Below, one piece after another: positions 1 to 7,778 of a stretch of DNA of 64,000 nucleotides. Within the stretch, counting starts at the first letter, position 1; each line of letters starts with the position of its first letter. The notes below the pieces were generated by a model that saw only the letters and a list, made by a program, of their open reading frames with translations, searched no databases and had not been told where the DNA came from. A program made the translations under genes and the position numbers. Origin of the DNA: a virus; IMG/VR virus record IMGVR_UViG_3300031576_000023, positions 21,329 to 85,328 of that record. One strand, 5' to 3'.

Positions 1-503
1 ACATCGCCAACGGGGACGGCACGACCGAGCCGCTTGGAATCTTCGTGGCGGCCAGCACGACCAGCGTGAGCAACGCCAGCCCGTCTCCGTCCGGCTGGGA
101 CGTGGTCGACGTTGAGAACATGGTCAAGGGCCTGGGAAAGCAGTACCGCAACATGGGCAACCCGAGCGTCAGGTGGGTGTCGAACGACACGACCTACTTT
201 CGGGTGCGCGGCATGAAGGTCAGCACGACGGACGAGCGGAGGATTTTCGGCTACACGCACGAGGACTACAAGGTCATGGATCGGGGCTGGTCGATCCAGA
301 ACTCGATCGCCAACGCGAAAGTGGCCTTCGGGGACCTCAAGAAGTACCGCCTGTGGCGCCGGCTCGGCATGGAAATGATTGTGGACGAGAGCGGCCAGGC
401 GCTACGCTTAGAGAACTCGGTATTGATCGTCGTGCGGTCGCGATGGGCAGGACGGCCGGTGCTGCCACAAGCGTTCGCGGTAATGACGAATGCCCAGGCT
501 TAG
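1..503 (+). CDS. Major capsid protein, HK97 fold (C-terminal part)
   Basis: The gene is open at the left edge; the first full codon is at base 3 and the stop TAG is at 501-503. The first visible residues read NGDGTTEPLGIF, a hallmark of HK97-type major capsid proteins ('GDGT..PLGI'), and the remainder fits the P-domain and A-domain end of that fold. It builds the icosahedral head. Portal, protease and terminase genes are expected upstream of the window. Its position just before head-tail connector genes supports the call. The downstream neighbour is on the opposite strand. Confidence 0.85.
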   Translation, partial: IANGDGTTEPLGIFVAASTTSVSNASPSPSGWDVVDVENMVKGLGKQYRNMGNPSVRWVSNDTTYFRVRGMKVSTTDERRIFGYTHEDYKVMDRGWSIQNSIANAKVAFGDLKKYRLWRRLGMEMIVDESGQALRLENSVLIVVRSRWAGRPVLPQAFAVMTNAQA

Positions 504-530
504 GTTTGTTCGCCACCTACGCCGGCTCTC

Positions 531-1088
531 TCATTTCACAACGTATCTGGCGCGCACGTGTCCGCGGGCTTTCATCCACTCGGCCAACGACGTTGGCCCC
601 TCCGGCCCGGTCGGGTCTACGGTGAGCACGGCCAGCAGTCGGCCGTAGGTATCGTGTTCCCTCGCGACAGGCGAGGCCGTCACGTTCTCCGCGCTGGCCA
701 GCAGGGCCTGGAGGTCAACGGTCGCCAGCTTGCCCAGGCGGATTTCCTCGTCGGTGACCTCGACGCTGCGCCTGGCGCGCGTCTTCTCCCAGGCGTCGTA
801 GTCGGCGGCCCGGATGGTCCTGCCGCTGAGCGTGACGCCCCACGGCATCAGCACGTCCGCCTTGATCGTGTCGCCGTCGATAACCACCACGTTGGCGAGG
901 CGGAACTGGCCAGAAGGCTCGTCGATTGCCGCTGCTTCAAACGCTTCTTCTGGTTGCCTTTGGGCAATCTTTTGACCGAACGGCCAGCGAAGGTAGAGGA
1001 GGGCGACGCACCCAATGGAGAGCACAGAGATGAGGGTGATACCAAATCGCTTGCTAGTCAGATGGTAGGTTTGACAGCCGTCTCCCAT
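531..1088 (-). CDS. Membrane-anchored staphylococcal-nuclease-like protein
   Basis: 185 residues. One hydrophobic segment near residues 17-34 looks like an N-terminal membrane anchor. The rest matches the SNase (thermonuclease) pattern: VVIDGDTIKADV (about 68-79), then R93 and D96/D98/E101 in IRAADYDAWE, and R150 in DTYGRLLA. These are the equivalents of the metal-binding aspartates, the Asp-Glu pair and the two active-site arginines, so the enzyme should be active on DNA or RNA at the membrane. It is the only minus-strand gene in the head region and is divergent from the next gene. It could be an inserted moron gene. No strong Shine-Dalgarno precedes the start. Confidence 0.7.
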   Translation of the reverse strand: MGDGCQTYHLTSKRFGITLISVLSIGCVALLYLRWPFGQKIAQRQPEEAFEAAAIDEPSGQFRLANVVVIDGDTIKADVLMPWGVTLSGRTIRAADYDAWEKTRARRSVEVTDEEIRLGKLATVDLQALLASAENVTASPVAREHDTYGRLLAVLTVDPTGPEGPTSLAEWMKARGHVRARYVVK

Positions 1089-1140
1089 ACGGGGTAGAGT
1101 TTAGCGTCGATTGTCGCGGTGTTCAAATGGAGAGAGCCAA

Positions 1141-1593
1141 ATGGAAGTGATTATCGAAGTCGCCACGCCCCCTGGCGCCGAACGGCCCAACTGTCCGCTG
1201 TACTGCGCGCCGCTGGGCAGCCACCTGATCGGGCGGATCAGGGTCGCAGACAACCCCATTCCAGTCCATGAGGACTTGCAGGCCCTACCGGAGATTCCAG
1301 GCCACCGTGTTTCTCTGGACGTCAAGAAGCGCCGCGTGCGAGTCTACCATCCGCTGGCCGATCCGAAGATGGCCGACCGACTGGAGAAAATACAGGCCCA
1401 CCAGAAGCGCGAGTTCGGCAGCGAGCGCTCGCCACCGCGAGAGATAGTTCTGGAAAATATGACCGACGCTGCCACGAGAGAATGGGCGCAGTGGCTGGAG
1501 GCGTGCGTGGCCGGAAAGCTTGTCACACTGCTCCAGGGCGAGCTTCCTCCGCCAGAGCTGAGGGACGCCGAGAGCAAGCAGCCGGTGGCTTAG
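1141..1593 (+). CDS. Hypothetical protein, 150 aa
   Basis: Start chosen at ATG 1141 because GGAGAGA lies 6 bases upstream; an in-frame TTG at 1111 is less likely. The product is soluble and charged, with an N-terminal beta-rich part (MEVIIEVATPPG) and a helical C-terminus. I recognise no domain. It is followed after 11 bases by a glycosyltransferase, so it may belong to the same short operon. Confidence 0.6.
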   Translation: MEVIIEVATPPGAERPNCPLYCAPLGSHLIGRIRVADNPIPVHEDLQALPEIPGHRVSLDVKKRRVRVYHPLADPKMADRLEKIQAHQKREFGSERSPPREIVLENMTDAATREWAQWLEACVAGKLVTLLQGELPPPELRDAESKQPVA

Positions 1594-1604
1594 CAGGTGG
1601 CCTG

Positions 1605-2546
1605 ATGCGCGTCGCGGTCGTCAGCCCTTTGCCGGCAGCCCTCAAGCACGACAAGTACGCGTGGGTCGCGGAGGGCGTGCTGGACGCCGGCCACGAGTGC
1701 GAAAGGGTCCACGGGCTGCCGGCGCTTCGGCAGGCCGATAAGTCTTGCGAGTTAGTGCTGTTCTGCCAGTACGCGGGCGGCCTCAACCCGCGCGATGTGG
1801 CGGATATCACTGCCACAAAGCGTGCTACCTGGGCGGTCTGGTGGTTCGACCTGCTGGCCGTGGACGCGTCGCGCCAGCTTGCCGAGCAGGACCATGTGCA
1901 GACCTACCTGCCGTTCCTCTCGGCGATGGATGTCGCGTTCGTCAAGGAGCGCGGCATGCTGGGCGAGTATGCGGCCCTCGGGGTTCGGGCGGCCTGGCTC
2001 GACCAGTGCTGCTGGCGCGGCATGCCGATGGCGTCTCTCTCCGAAAATCCCGAATGCGACGTGCTGGTGGCCGGGCGGAGCACGAACGAACGGCGGTGGC
2101 GCGATGTGGCGCTTCTGGTGCACGCGGGGTTCCGCGTTGCGTGGCTCGGACCATCCGGCGGGGGCCGGCTCCCGGACGGGCTAGCGGCCGTGTGGCCGTG
2201 GGTCAAGCCTGAATTGATGCCTGCCTACGCCGGCAGGTGCAAGGTCGCGCTTTCCGTGGACGCAAGGCAGGACGTGGACGGGTACACCAGCGATCGCCTG
2301 CACTTGCTCTGCGGGATGGGCGCTACGACCCTCCACCGACGTGGCTGCTGGGCGCCAGACTGCCGGGCGTTCTTCTACCAGTCCGATGACGAGATGGTCT
2401 CGCTCTGCCGTGCTCTGTGCGACACGACTATTCAGTACCGGCGCGCGAACGCCTCCGGGACAAGGGCAGTCGAGATGGACCGCCACACCTACGGCGACCG
2501 CATCGGCGAGATCGTCGCCTGCTTGAGTGCGAGCTGCGCTACATGA
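1605..2546 (+). CDS. Glycosyltransferase, CgeB-like GT-B fold
   Basis: 313 residues from ATG 1605 (AGGTGG upstream). The N-terminus MRVAVVSPLP is a Rossmann strand-loop typical of GT-B enzymes. A C-terminal segment (YTSDRLHLLCGMGATTLHRR) matches the part of CgeB-type proteins that holds the nucleotide sugar ('..R..E.ma.G...l'). It probably transfers a sugar to a virion or cell-surface acceptor. It resembles the later glycosyltransferase at 18076 in size and layout. The stop overlaps the next start by 4 bases. Acceptor and donor are unknown. Confidence 0.65.
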   Translation: MRVAVVSPLPAALKHDKYAWVAEGVLDAGHECERVHGLPALRQADKSCELVLFCQYAGGLNPRDVADITATKRATWAVWWFDLLAVDASRQLAEQDHVQTYLPFLSAMDVAFVKERGMLGEYAALGVRAAWLDQCCWRGMPMASLSENPECDVLVAGRSTNERRWRDVALLVHAGFRVAWLGPSGGGRLPDGLAAVWPWVKPELMPAYAGRCKVALSVDARQDVDGYTSDRLHLLCGMGATTLHRRGCWAPDCRAFFYQSDDEMVSLCRALCDTTIQYRRANASGTRAVEMDRHTYGDRIGEIVACLSASCAT

Positions 2547-2707
2547 TAAAGCCTTCGGATGGAACGCGATGCCTCGGCTGCCACGGCGCAGGGTCGCTGA
2601 AGCTCCTCAACCGCGCCGTGTTCCTGGCGACGGGTAGGAAGAAGTACGCTGTGATGCAGTGCCCGCGCTGCGGCGGGACAGGCAAACACGGCCTCCGTGT
2701 CAAGTGA
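2543..2707 (+). CDS. Small zinc-ribbon protein, 54 aa
   Basis: Begins at ATG 2543 overlapping the upstream stop (ATGA). Two CxxC pairs, CLGCHGAG and CPRCGGTG, have the CxxCxGxG form of DnaJ-type zinc fingers, separated by a basic linker. Probably binds one zinc ion. Function unknown; it is translationally coupled to the glycosyltransferase. Confidence 0.6.
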   Translation: MIKPSDGTRCLGCHGAGSLKLLNRAVFLATGRKKYAVMQCPRCGGTGKHGLRVK

Positions 2708-2708
2708 C

Positions 2709-2734
2709 GGTAGTGTCCTAGGACTGTGTTGCTG
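2709..2734 (+). repeat. Left terminal inverted repeat
   Basis: 26-bp end of the 2709-3807 element; differs from the right end at two adjacent bases (GA versus CT). The inner half CTGTGTTGCTG is shared, so the match is not only the 12-base core. Confidence 0.65.
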
Positions 2735-2895
2735 CTGACGTTCGGTGCGCACGGTCCAGGCCATCAAACACCCTAGCCTGTCAGTGCATAAACATCGGAA
2801 TCTCGTACCGGAAGGCACAGGATCACAACCAACGGAGAGAATCTGGTGATCGGCAAGCAACACGGAACAGAGGAAATGCAGAGTTAGAATAAAAC

Positions 2896-2929
2896 GGCTG
2901 GTTGCGGCGCGGGAACGCTGCAACCAGCC
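2896..2929. other. Hairpin, 10-bp perfect stem
   Basis: Arms GGCTGGTTGC (2896-2905) and GCAACCAGCC (2920-2929) with a 14-base loop, preceded by AATAAAAC. There is no T-tract, so it is not a textbook intrinsic terminator, but it may protect the 3' end of the upstream mRNA. Hairpins of similar build occur at 3880 and 29118. Confidence 0.45.
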
Positions 2930-3095
2930 CGGAACGATCTAAGCCTCAGAACGTCAATCCGGAGGGATGCGCCCATGTATGGACGCACACAGTCAGGGTC
3001 CGTCTTTAGTTTAGCCAGACCGCCACCATTTGCAAACGGAATCTCACCGTGCCTGCCGACTAGACGTTGGGCCGCCGACGCAGCATACTGGTGGC

Positions 3096-3341
3096 ATGCC
3101 TAAACGCTCAAGCAAGCAGAAAGACACCCAGCAGATGGCCAGAGCCATTCTAGACCAGGTAGTGCCCGATGCCGAGCCGGCCCTGCTCACGAAGCCAGAG
3201 AAGGCCAAGAATCCGGCCGCCGTCGCGCTGGGGCGGCTGGGGGGCCTCAAAGGTGGCAAGGCGCGGGCCAAGAAGTTGAGCAAGGTGAAGAGGGCAGAGA
3301 TCGCGCGTAAAGCTGCTCGCGCACGCTGGAAGCCGGAGTAG
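3096..3341 (+). CDS. Small basic protein with GGxKGGxARA motif
   Basis: 81 residues from ATG 3096. The C-terminal half (LGRLGGLKGGKARAKKLS, then RAEIARKAARARW) matches a short, very basic family common in bacteria and phages, whose conserved core is GGLKGGKARA..LS...R..IA.KAA.ARW. The charge suggests nucleic-acid binding, but the family has no assigned function that I know. It lies inside the inverted-repeat element, so it may be cargo. Confidence 0.65.
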   Translation: MPKRSSKQKDTQQMARAILDQVVPDAEPALLTKPEKAKNPAAVALGRLGGLKGGKARAKKLSKVKRAEIARKAARARWKPE

Positions 3342-3351
3342 GAACCGCCCC

Positions 3352-3648
3352 CTATTCGTCTTCATCGTCAACATCCGGCAGCGGTCCCGGATCGTACTCT
3401 GTGCCGTGCTCCATTTCAGCCAGGTCCGGCTCGTAGTTGAAACTCAACATGATCTGCGCCCCGTGCGGGTTATTATCGTTATACGAGTCCTGGTCGATCT
3501 TCAACTGGCGATTGGCGCCCAAGATTGCTTTGCGGCGCTGCTGAAATGAACGGTGCATGAGATCGGGAATCGCGGAGCGGTCGAACCAAAGTGTCTTTTG
3601 GACCAGCTTGCAAAGGCAGATCCGCTGGGGTGGGCGAGGCTTGCTCAA
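3352..3648 (-). CDS. Hypothetical protein sharing its N-terminus with the gene at 45316
   Basis: 98 residues read from TTG 3648; there is no ATG or GTG before an in-frame stop 11 codons upstream. The first residues SKPRPPQRICLC are identical to the gene at 45316, and 37 bases of DNA are identical (3609-3645 versus 45364-45400); weaker similarity continues upstream (STI...SKPRPP). The C-terminal part (NRQLKIDQDSYNDNN onward, acidic tail DVDDEDE) is unrelated to the other copy. It could be a real TTG-started gene or a 5'-truncated copy captured by the inverted-repeat element. Confidence 0.5.
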   Translation of the reverse strand: MSKPRPPQRICLCKLVQKTLWFDRSAIPDLMHRSFQQRRKAILGANRQLKIDQDSYNDNNPHGAQIMLSFNYEPDLAEMEHGTEYDPGPLPDVDDEDE

Positions 3649-3781
3649 TTCTTGAATCGTCGACGCCGCAGGGACTTATAAGCCCATGCGTCCGCGTTCA
3701 ACTCCCGGCAGGTCCACCGAACTCACCGCGCCTTGCGGCCACGGTCGTTTCGCACGCTAGTATAGCAACTCGCAGAGCGGC

Positions 3782-3807
3782 CAGCAACACAGAGCTAGGA
3801 CACTACC
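3782..3807 (-). repeat. Right terminal inverted repeat
   Basis: Inverted partner of 2709-2734 (24/26 identical). It is followed after 8 bases by a third copy of the 12-base core in the opposite orientation, so 3796-3827 can also form a perfect 12-bp hairpin. Confidence 0.65.
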
Positions 3808-3815
3808 CACTACAC

Positions 3816-3827
3816 GGTAGTGTCCTA
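3816..3827 (+). repeat. Third copy of the 12-base inverted-repeat core
   Basis: GGTAGTGTCCTA, identical to the outer part of both ends of the 2709-3807 element; the next bases differ. It may be the left end of a second, decayed element. Confidence 0.5.
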
Positions 3828-3879
3828 ATTTGAAATCCAGCAAGACGACGAAGGCCGCTGGAAGGTGAAGGAATAGAAC

Positions 3880-3913
3880 GGCTCGGCGACCTACGGGGGT
3901 AAGTCGCTGAGCC
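3880..3913. other. Hairpin, 11-bp stem with one G-T pair
   Basis: Arms GGCTCGGCGAC and GTCGCTGAGCC around a 12-base loop, preceded by AATAGAAC. Similar in build to the hairpin at 2896. No T-tract follows. Confidence 0.4.
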
Positions 3914-3998
3914 GCCAAGGATGAACCCCCGCTGCTGTCGTGTCGGCTGACGCCTAGGAACGCTTCCGACCTGCCAGCCTTACAAGGAGGGCCACGCT

Positions 3999-4058
3999 AT
4001 GCGCTGGTTTCTGCCGTTCCTGTTGCCGATCATCCGGCAACGGGACGGCTCCGGTTGA
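3999..4058 (+). CDS. Possible 19-aa leader peptide
   Basis: ATG 3999 follows a strong AAGGAGG (8 bases before). The product is MRWFLPFLLPIIRQRDGSG, hydrophobic then charged. The good ribosome site in an otherwise empty region suggests translation, but the peptide is too short to be sure; it could be a regulatory uORF or a remnant. Confidence 0.25.
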   Translation: MRWFLPFLLPIIRQRDGSG

Positions 4059-4234
4059 AGCCGGAAGACGCTTTGCCGCAGGGCCGAAGACCTGCGGCAC
4101 TTTCCTGCTTCCCCGTGCCCCCATCATAGAATTCGGTCCGATGCAGGTCAAACTGTAAGTGACGGAGGGCGGCCCGCGTCTTGCCGGTGCAGCGGCCGTG
4201 GCGGCGTGATAGAATGCACGTAGGAGGCCCTACA

Positions 4235-4954
4235 GTGGAACTGTGCATCGTGACCCCGACCAGGAACCGCTGGCGCTGGCTACGCAGCCAAGCCGAGGCG
4301 CTGGCACCGCAGCTCGCCGACGGCGACCTGTGGGTCGTAGTGGCGGACTCCTGCCCAGTCGACGTCGAGGTCATGGACCAGGTGGCCGGGTGGCTCGGAG
4401 AGAGGATGGCCGTAGTAGAGCTGAGCTACGCCAGACGCGGTGACCGCGGCTGCGTCAACCGCGCCAGAAACGTCGGAACCCAGTTCGCAAAGAGCAACCA
4501 GTCCATTGTCGAGGTAGACGACCACGACATTGTGACGCCTGGCTGCCTCGACGCGCTCAGGGAAGCTATCGGGTGGGCGGGCTATGTGTACGGAGACTGC
4601 CACCAGGAAGCCGTTCTGCGGAGCCCAGGCGGCGACTTTCAGTTCATCGAACCCTGGCCGGACGTGACCGGAGAATACGGCTGCGGCGGAAGGGATGTCA
4701 TCGGTGTGCGCGCCTTTCGCAAGCAGCTCTGGGACTCTCTAGGAGGCTGGCGAGAGGACGTGTGGCCGGGCGGCGACTGGGACTTTTTCCAGCGCGCGGC
4801 GCACGAGTTGGAAGGGGTTGACCCTGGTATTGTCCACCTAGAACAAGCGCTGTGCACGGTGCTCGTGGACGCCGACAGCATATCGGGGCACAACAGGAGC
4901 GCAGGTGAACAGGCTACTGGTGAACAGGCTACTGGTGAACCATGCCGATCGTAG
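4235..4954 (+). CDS. Glycosyltransferase family 2 (GT-A fold)
   Basis: 239 residues. Start chosen at GTG 4235, 7 bases after TAGGAGG; an upstream ATG at 4214 lies before the ribosome site. CIVTPTRNR is the family 2 N-terminal strand, VEVDDHDIVTPGCLD holds the DXD-type metal/nucleotide site, and WPGGDWDFFQRA is the GT2 'ED' region. It should transfer a sugar from an NDP-sugar. The tail of the protein is a short tandem repeat (GEQAT) made by a 15-bp DNA repeat ending at the next gene, overlapping it by 13 bases. Confidence 0.7.
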   Translation: MELCIVTPTRNRWRWLRSQAEALAPQLADGDLWVVVADSCPVDVEVMDQVAGWLGERMAVVELSYARRGDRGCVNRARNVGTQFAKSNQSIVEVDDHDIVTPGCLDALREAIGWAGYVYGDCHQEAVLRSPGGDFQFIEPWPDVTGEYGCGGRDVIGVRAFRKQLWDSLGGWREDVWPGGDWDFFQRAAHELEGVDPGIVHLEQALCTVLVDADSISGHNRSAGEQATGEQATGEPCRS

Positions 4955-5688
4955 ACATCGCCGAGGCGAAGGCCGTAGTCGGCCGGGCTACCACGATCAC
5001 TGACAGGGACAGCGAGCTGATCGGCTTGCTGCTGCCGGTCGCCGAAGCGAACCTTGAGGACCACCTGGGAATTTCTGTGGCCCAGCAAAATATCACCGAG
5101 TATTACCCGCACGATGAGGAGCATGCGATCGTCTACGACTACCAGGAAACGTTCGTGGTCCAAGGCGACAAGGTTTACATCGAGCGCGGCGAGGTGCGCG
5201 GAAGTCTGCTGCACCTGCGAAAAACTCCGGTGCGCTCCATCACCACGTTGCACGAGGACCGCGAGGGGTACTTCGGTCAAGTGGCCGGATCGTTCGCTGC
5301 GGCGACCCTGCTGGTTTCCGGGACGGACTACTACTTGGCGCTTGACGAGCCCGGCATCTCGTTCGCGGGAAACCTGTGGCGGAGATATGCGAACTGGCCA
5401 ACGCAGCTCGGCTCGATCAAGGTCGTGTACGTGGCCGGGTTCACGGCGGCAGAGCTGGCGAACAGGTACAGCGCGTTCAAGTGGGGCGCTTTGAGAACTT
5501 TCGCCGACTTGTGGAGCCGCAGCAAGGCCATGCACGGCGGGCAGCGCAGCGACCAGATGTCGAGTGAGAGCATCGGCGGCGGGGTGTCGGCCGGGTACGT
5601 GAACGAGCACCTGCGCGGCCTGCCTGTGCCGGACGACGTGGCGGACAAGCTGGCGCGGTACGAGTCATACGACGAGCTGGGAATCTGA
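4942..5688 (+). CDS. Head-tail connector protein (gp6-like)
   Basis: 248 residues from ATG 4942. The helical N-terminus (AKAVVG..., DSELIGLLLPVAEANLEDHL) and the later GSIKVVYVAGF strand match the HK97 gp6-like adaptor that docks under the portal. Its place between capsid and head-closure genes agrees. A long insert (about 55-150) is larger than in the minimal 100-residue adaptors. Confidence 0.7.
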   Translation: MPIVDIAEAKAVVGRATTITDRDSELIGLLLPVAEANLEDHLGISVAQQNITEYYPHDEEHAIVYDYQETFVVQGDKVYIERGEVRGSLLHLRKTPVRSITTLHEDREGYFGQVAGSFAAATLLVSGTDYYLALDEPGISFAGNLWRRYANWPTQLGSIKVVYVAGFTAAELANRYSAFKWGALRTFADLWSRSKAMHGGQRSDQMSSESIGGGVSAGYVNEHLRGLPVPDDVADKLARYESYDELGI

Positions 5689-5692
5689 GCAT

Positions 5693-6046
5693 ATGCCGCT
5701 TGGCCAGGCAATGACGGCGGAGCTGAAGGTTGGAACCCGCACGAGCGCGCAGGGCGCGACGGGCGAGGTCACCTGGAGCTACTCGTACACCAACGTGGAC
5801 GGGATTCCGTGCCGCTTCCACGACAGCGGTGCGATGGTTCGACAGGCCAGCTTCGGGCAGAACCAGCAGGTGGACGCCGTGGCGATCATCGACGCGAACG
5901 AGACTGTGGGGCCGGTGATTTTGACGACGGATACCGGCGAGCGCCGGCAGGTCCAGATCGACGGCGTAGCCTGGGAGGTCACGAAGGTGGCCGACCTTGG
6001 AAACATCGGCAGGCTGAAGCTCGTCTCGCTGCGGAAATGGAAGTGA
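5693..6046 (+). CDS. Head closure / head-tail joining protein
   Basis: 117 residues of beta-rich sequence, 4 bases after the connector gene. Size, order and the final VTKVADLGNIGRLKLVSL strand fit the small stopper proteins (SPP1 gp16 / HK97 gp7 type) that close the head exit. Assigned mainly by gene order. Confidence 0.5.
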   Translation: MPLGQAMTAELKVGTRTSAQGATGEVTWSYSYTNVDGIPCRFHDSGAMVRQASFGQNQQVDAVAIIDANETVGPVILTTDTGERRQVQIDGVAWEVTKVADLGNIGRLKLVSLRKWK

Positions 6047-6049
6047 CGC

Positions 6050-6706
6050 ATGGCAGTTCAGTTCAGCGCCCAGGCCGGAGTCGGTGCTAAGCTGCAGATC
6101 AACCAGCAGGCGTTTCAGGCCCTCGGCAACGCCGTAAAAGAGGGCGGCGAGCAGGCGCTGAAGGACGCCGTGAAGGTCATGCGGATCGGCGCCCAGGAGC
6201 TGCGCAGGCGCGTGCAGAGGGTGTCCCCGGTCAAGGAGGGCCACATGCGCCAGAGCTGGCAGGTACACGAGAGAGCCGAGCCAGGCAAACACATCATCGA
6301 CATGGGCACAAGCGTCAAGAGCAAAGAGAATTACCCGTACCCTCTGTATCTCGAGCTCGGAACTCACCTGATCGCCGGCGGGGCCGTGATGGCCTGGCAG
6401 CCCGGCGACCCTCCGATCACGGAGTGGAAGGCCAAGCTCCAGGACATCCCCTCGTTCAAGCTCGCGGGCGACGTGCGCGGCCGCACGGGAAAAGTCAAGG
6501 AGTTCGGCGCCGGCAAGCCAGGCAGTCCGAAGTTCGAGCGGTCCGTCAAGATCGCCACGGGGGCGTTTACCGGCGGCCAGGGCGAGCAGATGCCGATGAT
6601 CCGGCCGGTGGCGTGGGAGCTGATGCCCGTGGTCCTCCAGGGGATGATAGAGGCCGCACAGAAGGGGCTTAAGACGTGGATGGAAGGCAAGAAGTTCGGT
6701 AAGTAA
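6050..6706 (+). CDS. Tail completion protein, HK97 gp10-like
   Basis: 218 residues. LRRRVQRVSPVKEGHMRQSW followed by YPLYLELGT is the signature of the HK97 gp10 family, which completes the head-proximal tail end. An insert of about 60 residues (roughly 120-180) precedes the usual C-terminal helix. Operon neighbours are all tail-assembly genes. Confidence 0.75.
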   Translation: MAVQFSAQAGVGAKLQINQQAFQALGNAVKEGGEQALKDAVKVMRIGAQELRRRVQRVSPVKEGHMRQSWQVHERAEPGKHIIDMGTSVKSKENYPYPLYLELGTHLIAGGAVMAWQPGDPPITEWKAKLQDIPSFKLAGDVRGRTGKVKEFGAGKPGSPKFERSVKIATGAFTGGQGEQMPMIRPVAWELMPVVLQGMIEAAQKGLKTWMEGKKFGK

Positions 6707-6726
6707 GAATTAAGAGGACTGGCGGC

Positions 6727-7221
6727 ATGGCGGCGAACGACTACGGCGGTGTACTCAGTATCGTCGTAACCGGCTTGAAGGCCAGGACTGCGCTGACTAC
6801 GCTACTCGCCACCCGCAATATCGCCGGCACATCCAGCAAGGCCAACTCGATCTTCTACGCGACCCACGCCCCACTGCCGCCCTTGTTTCCGTGCATCGCC
6901 ATGCGGGACTTCGGGCCGTTCGCGGCCGACCCGACCAAGCATGAGCTGCCCATGTTGCTCTGTCGCGTGGCCGTCGAATTGTCTATATTCGGTAGGAGCC
7001 AGGACATCAGGGCGATCCAGTCGGAGATCGACCTGTACCTGGAGAGCGCGGAGTACAGCGGAGCGCTTGACACGGCGTCCTGGGCCATCAAGGATATCGA
7101 CACGAGCGGAGGCTGGGTGAACGTACAAGTCCCCAAGGAGCTGACGGCCGACGGGAGCACGACGAACCTGGAGCAGCGAGCGAAGACGTTTGACGTGGTC
7201 GCGGCCAACAAGCTCGACTAA
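6727..7221 (+). CDS. Tail terminator protein (probable)
   Basis: 164 residues. Sits between the gp10-like gene and the tail tube gene, the standard place of the terminator that caps the growing tube. A central LLCRVAVELSIFG strand and helical DIRAIQSEIDLYLE agree with the alpha/beta terminator fold, but no unmistakable motif is present. Confidence 0.5.
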   Translation: MAANDYGGVLSIVVTGLKARTALTTLLATRNIAGTSSKANSIFYATHAPLPPLFPCIAMRDFGPFAADPTKHELPMLLCRVAVELSIFGRSQDIRAIQSEIDLYLESAEYSGALDTASWAIKDIDTSGGWVNVQVPKELTADGSTTNLEQRAKTFDVVAANKLD

Positions 7222-7232
7222 GGAGAATATCA

Positions 7233-7778
7233 ATGCCTACTAGTCCCGGCCAAGTCGGAGAGGTCACCAACGTGCGCGTTGGCGCCCATAAGATCACAAT
7301 TGATCCGACTGGCGTCTCGAAGATCGCCGGTTTCACGACAGGGTCCGTTGCGCTCTCGTGGGGCGTCCAGAGCAGGTTCGTATTGGCCAATGAGTTCGGC
7401 GGCACGCCAATCGACGAGGAGATATTCGGCCTCCAGCTCGGCATCTCGTTCTCGATGCTAGAGCGCGCCCTGCGCGTATTCGACATTGCGCTGAACGGGC
7501 TATACCCAAGCGTCGCGGTGGCCAACGCCAGGACTCTGATACGCGGCGGCATCGTCACTGCCCAGGATCGCGGCAAGGCAATCCTGCTGCACCCGATCAA
7601 GGAGGGCGCCAGCACGCAGCGCGACATCACGCTTCGCAAGATACTCCTGCGGCCGACAGGCAACTACGAGCTGTCCGACCAAGGCAACCAGATCATGCAG
7701 GTGACCGGGACGTGCGTCGTCGACATGGCGCAGTCCGACGGCCAGTTCCTGGCGCAGTTCAGCGAGCCGACGGCATGA
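7233..7778 (+). CDS. Major tail (tube) protein
   Basis: 181 residues, RBS AAGGAG. It starts with the flexible N-arm typical of tube proteins, followed by beta-rich sequence, and directly precedes the chaperone pair and tape measure, as expected for the hexameric tail tube subunit. A 4-base ATGA overlap couples it to the chaperone gene. Confidence 0.65.
   Translation: MPTSPGQVGEVTNVRVGAHKITIDPTGVSKIAGFTTGSVALSWGVQSRFVLANEFGGTPIDEEIFGLQLGISFSMLERALRVFDIALNGLYPSVAVANARTLIRGGIVTAQDRGKAILLHPIKEGASTQRDITLRKILLRPTGNYELSDQGNQIMQVTGTCVVDMAQSDGQFLAQFSEPTA

Larger units (their letters stand above)
2709..3807. mobile_element. 1.1 kb segment bounded by 26-bp terminal inverted repeats
   Basis: The ends read GGTAGTGTCCTAG-NN-CTGTGTTGCTG in inverted orientation, 24 of 26 bases identical. 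Inside are one small basic-protein gene on the plus strand and one protein on the minus strand, but no transposase. The stretch 2735-3095 has only a hairpin. The element sits 2 bases after a stop codon and before a long gap. This looks like a non-autonomous (MITE-like) element or the shell of an insertion sequence carrying cargo. I see no clear target-site duplication. Family unknown. Confidence 0.55.
3828..4234. other. Non-coding gap with a hairpin and a short leader-like ORF
   Basis: About 400 bases with no convincing gene. It contains the 3880-3913 hairpin, a 19-codon ORF with a strong ribosome site (3999-4058) and, close to the next gene, TAGAAT at 4210-4215, which could be a -10 box. No other structure is seen. 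Confidence 0.4.

Noticed and set aside
558-1097. 179-codon plus-strand ORF
   Set aside because: Antisense of the SNase-like gene, which carries the recognisable active site.
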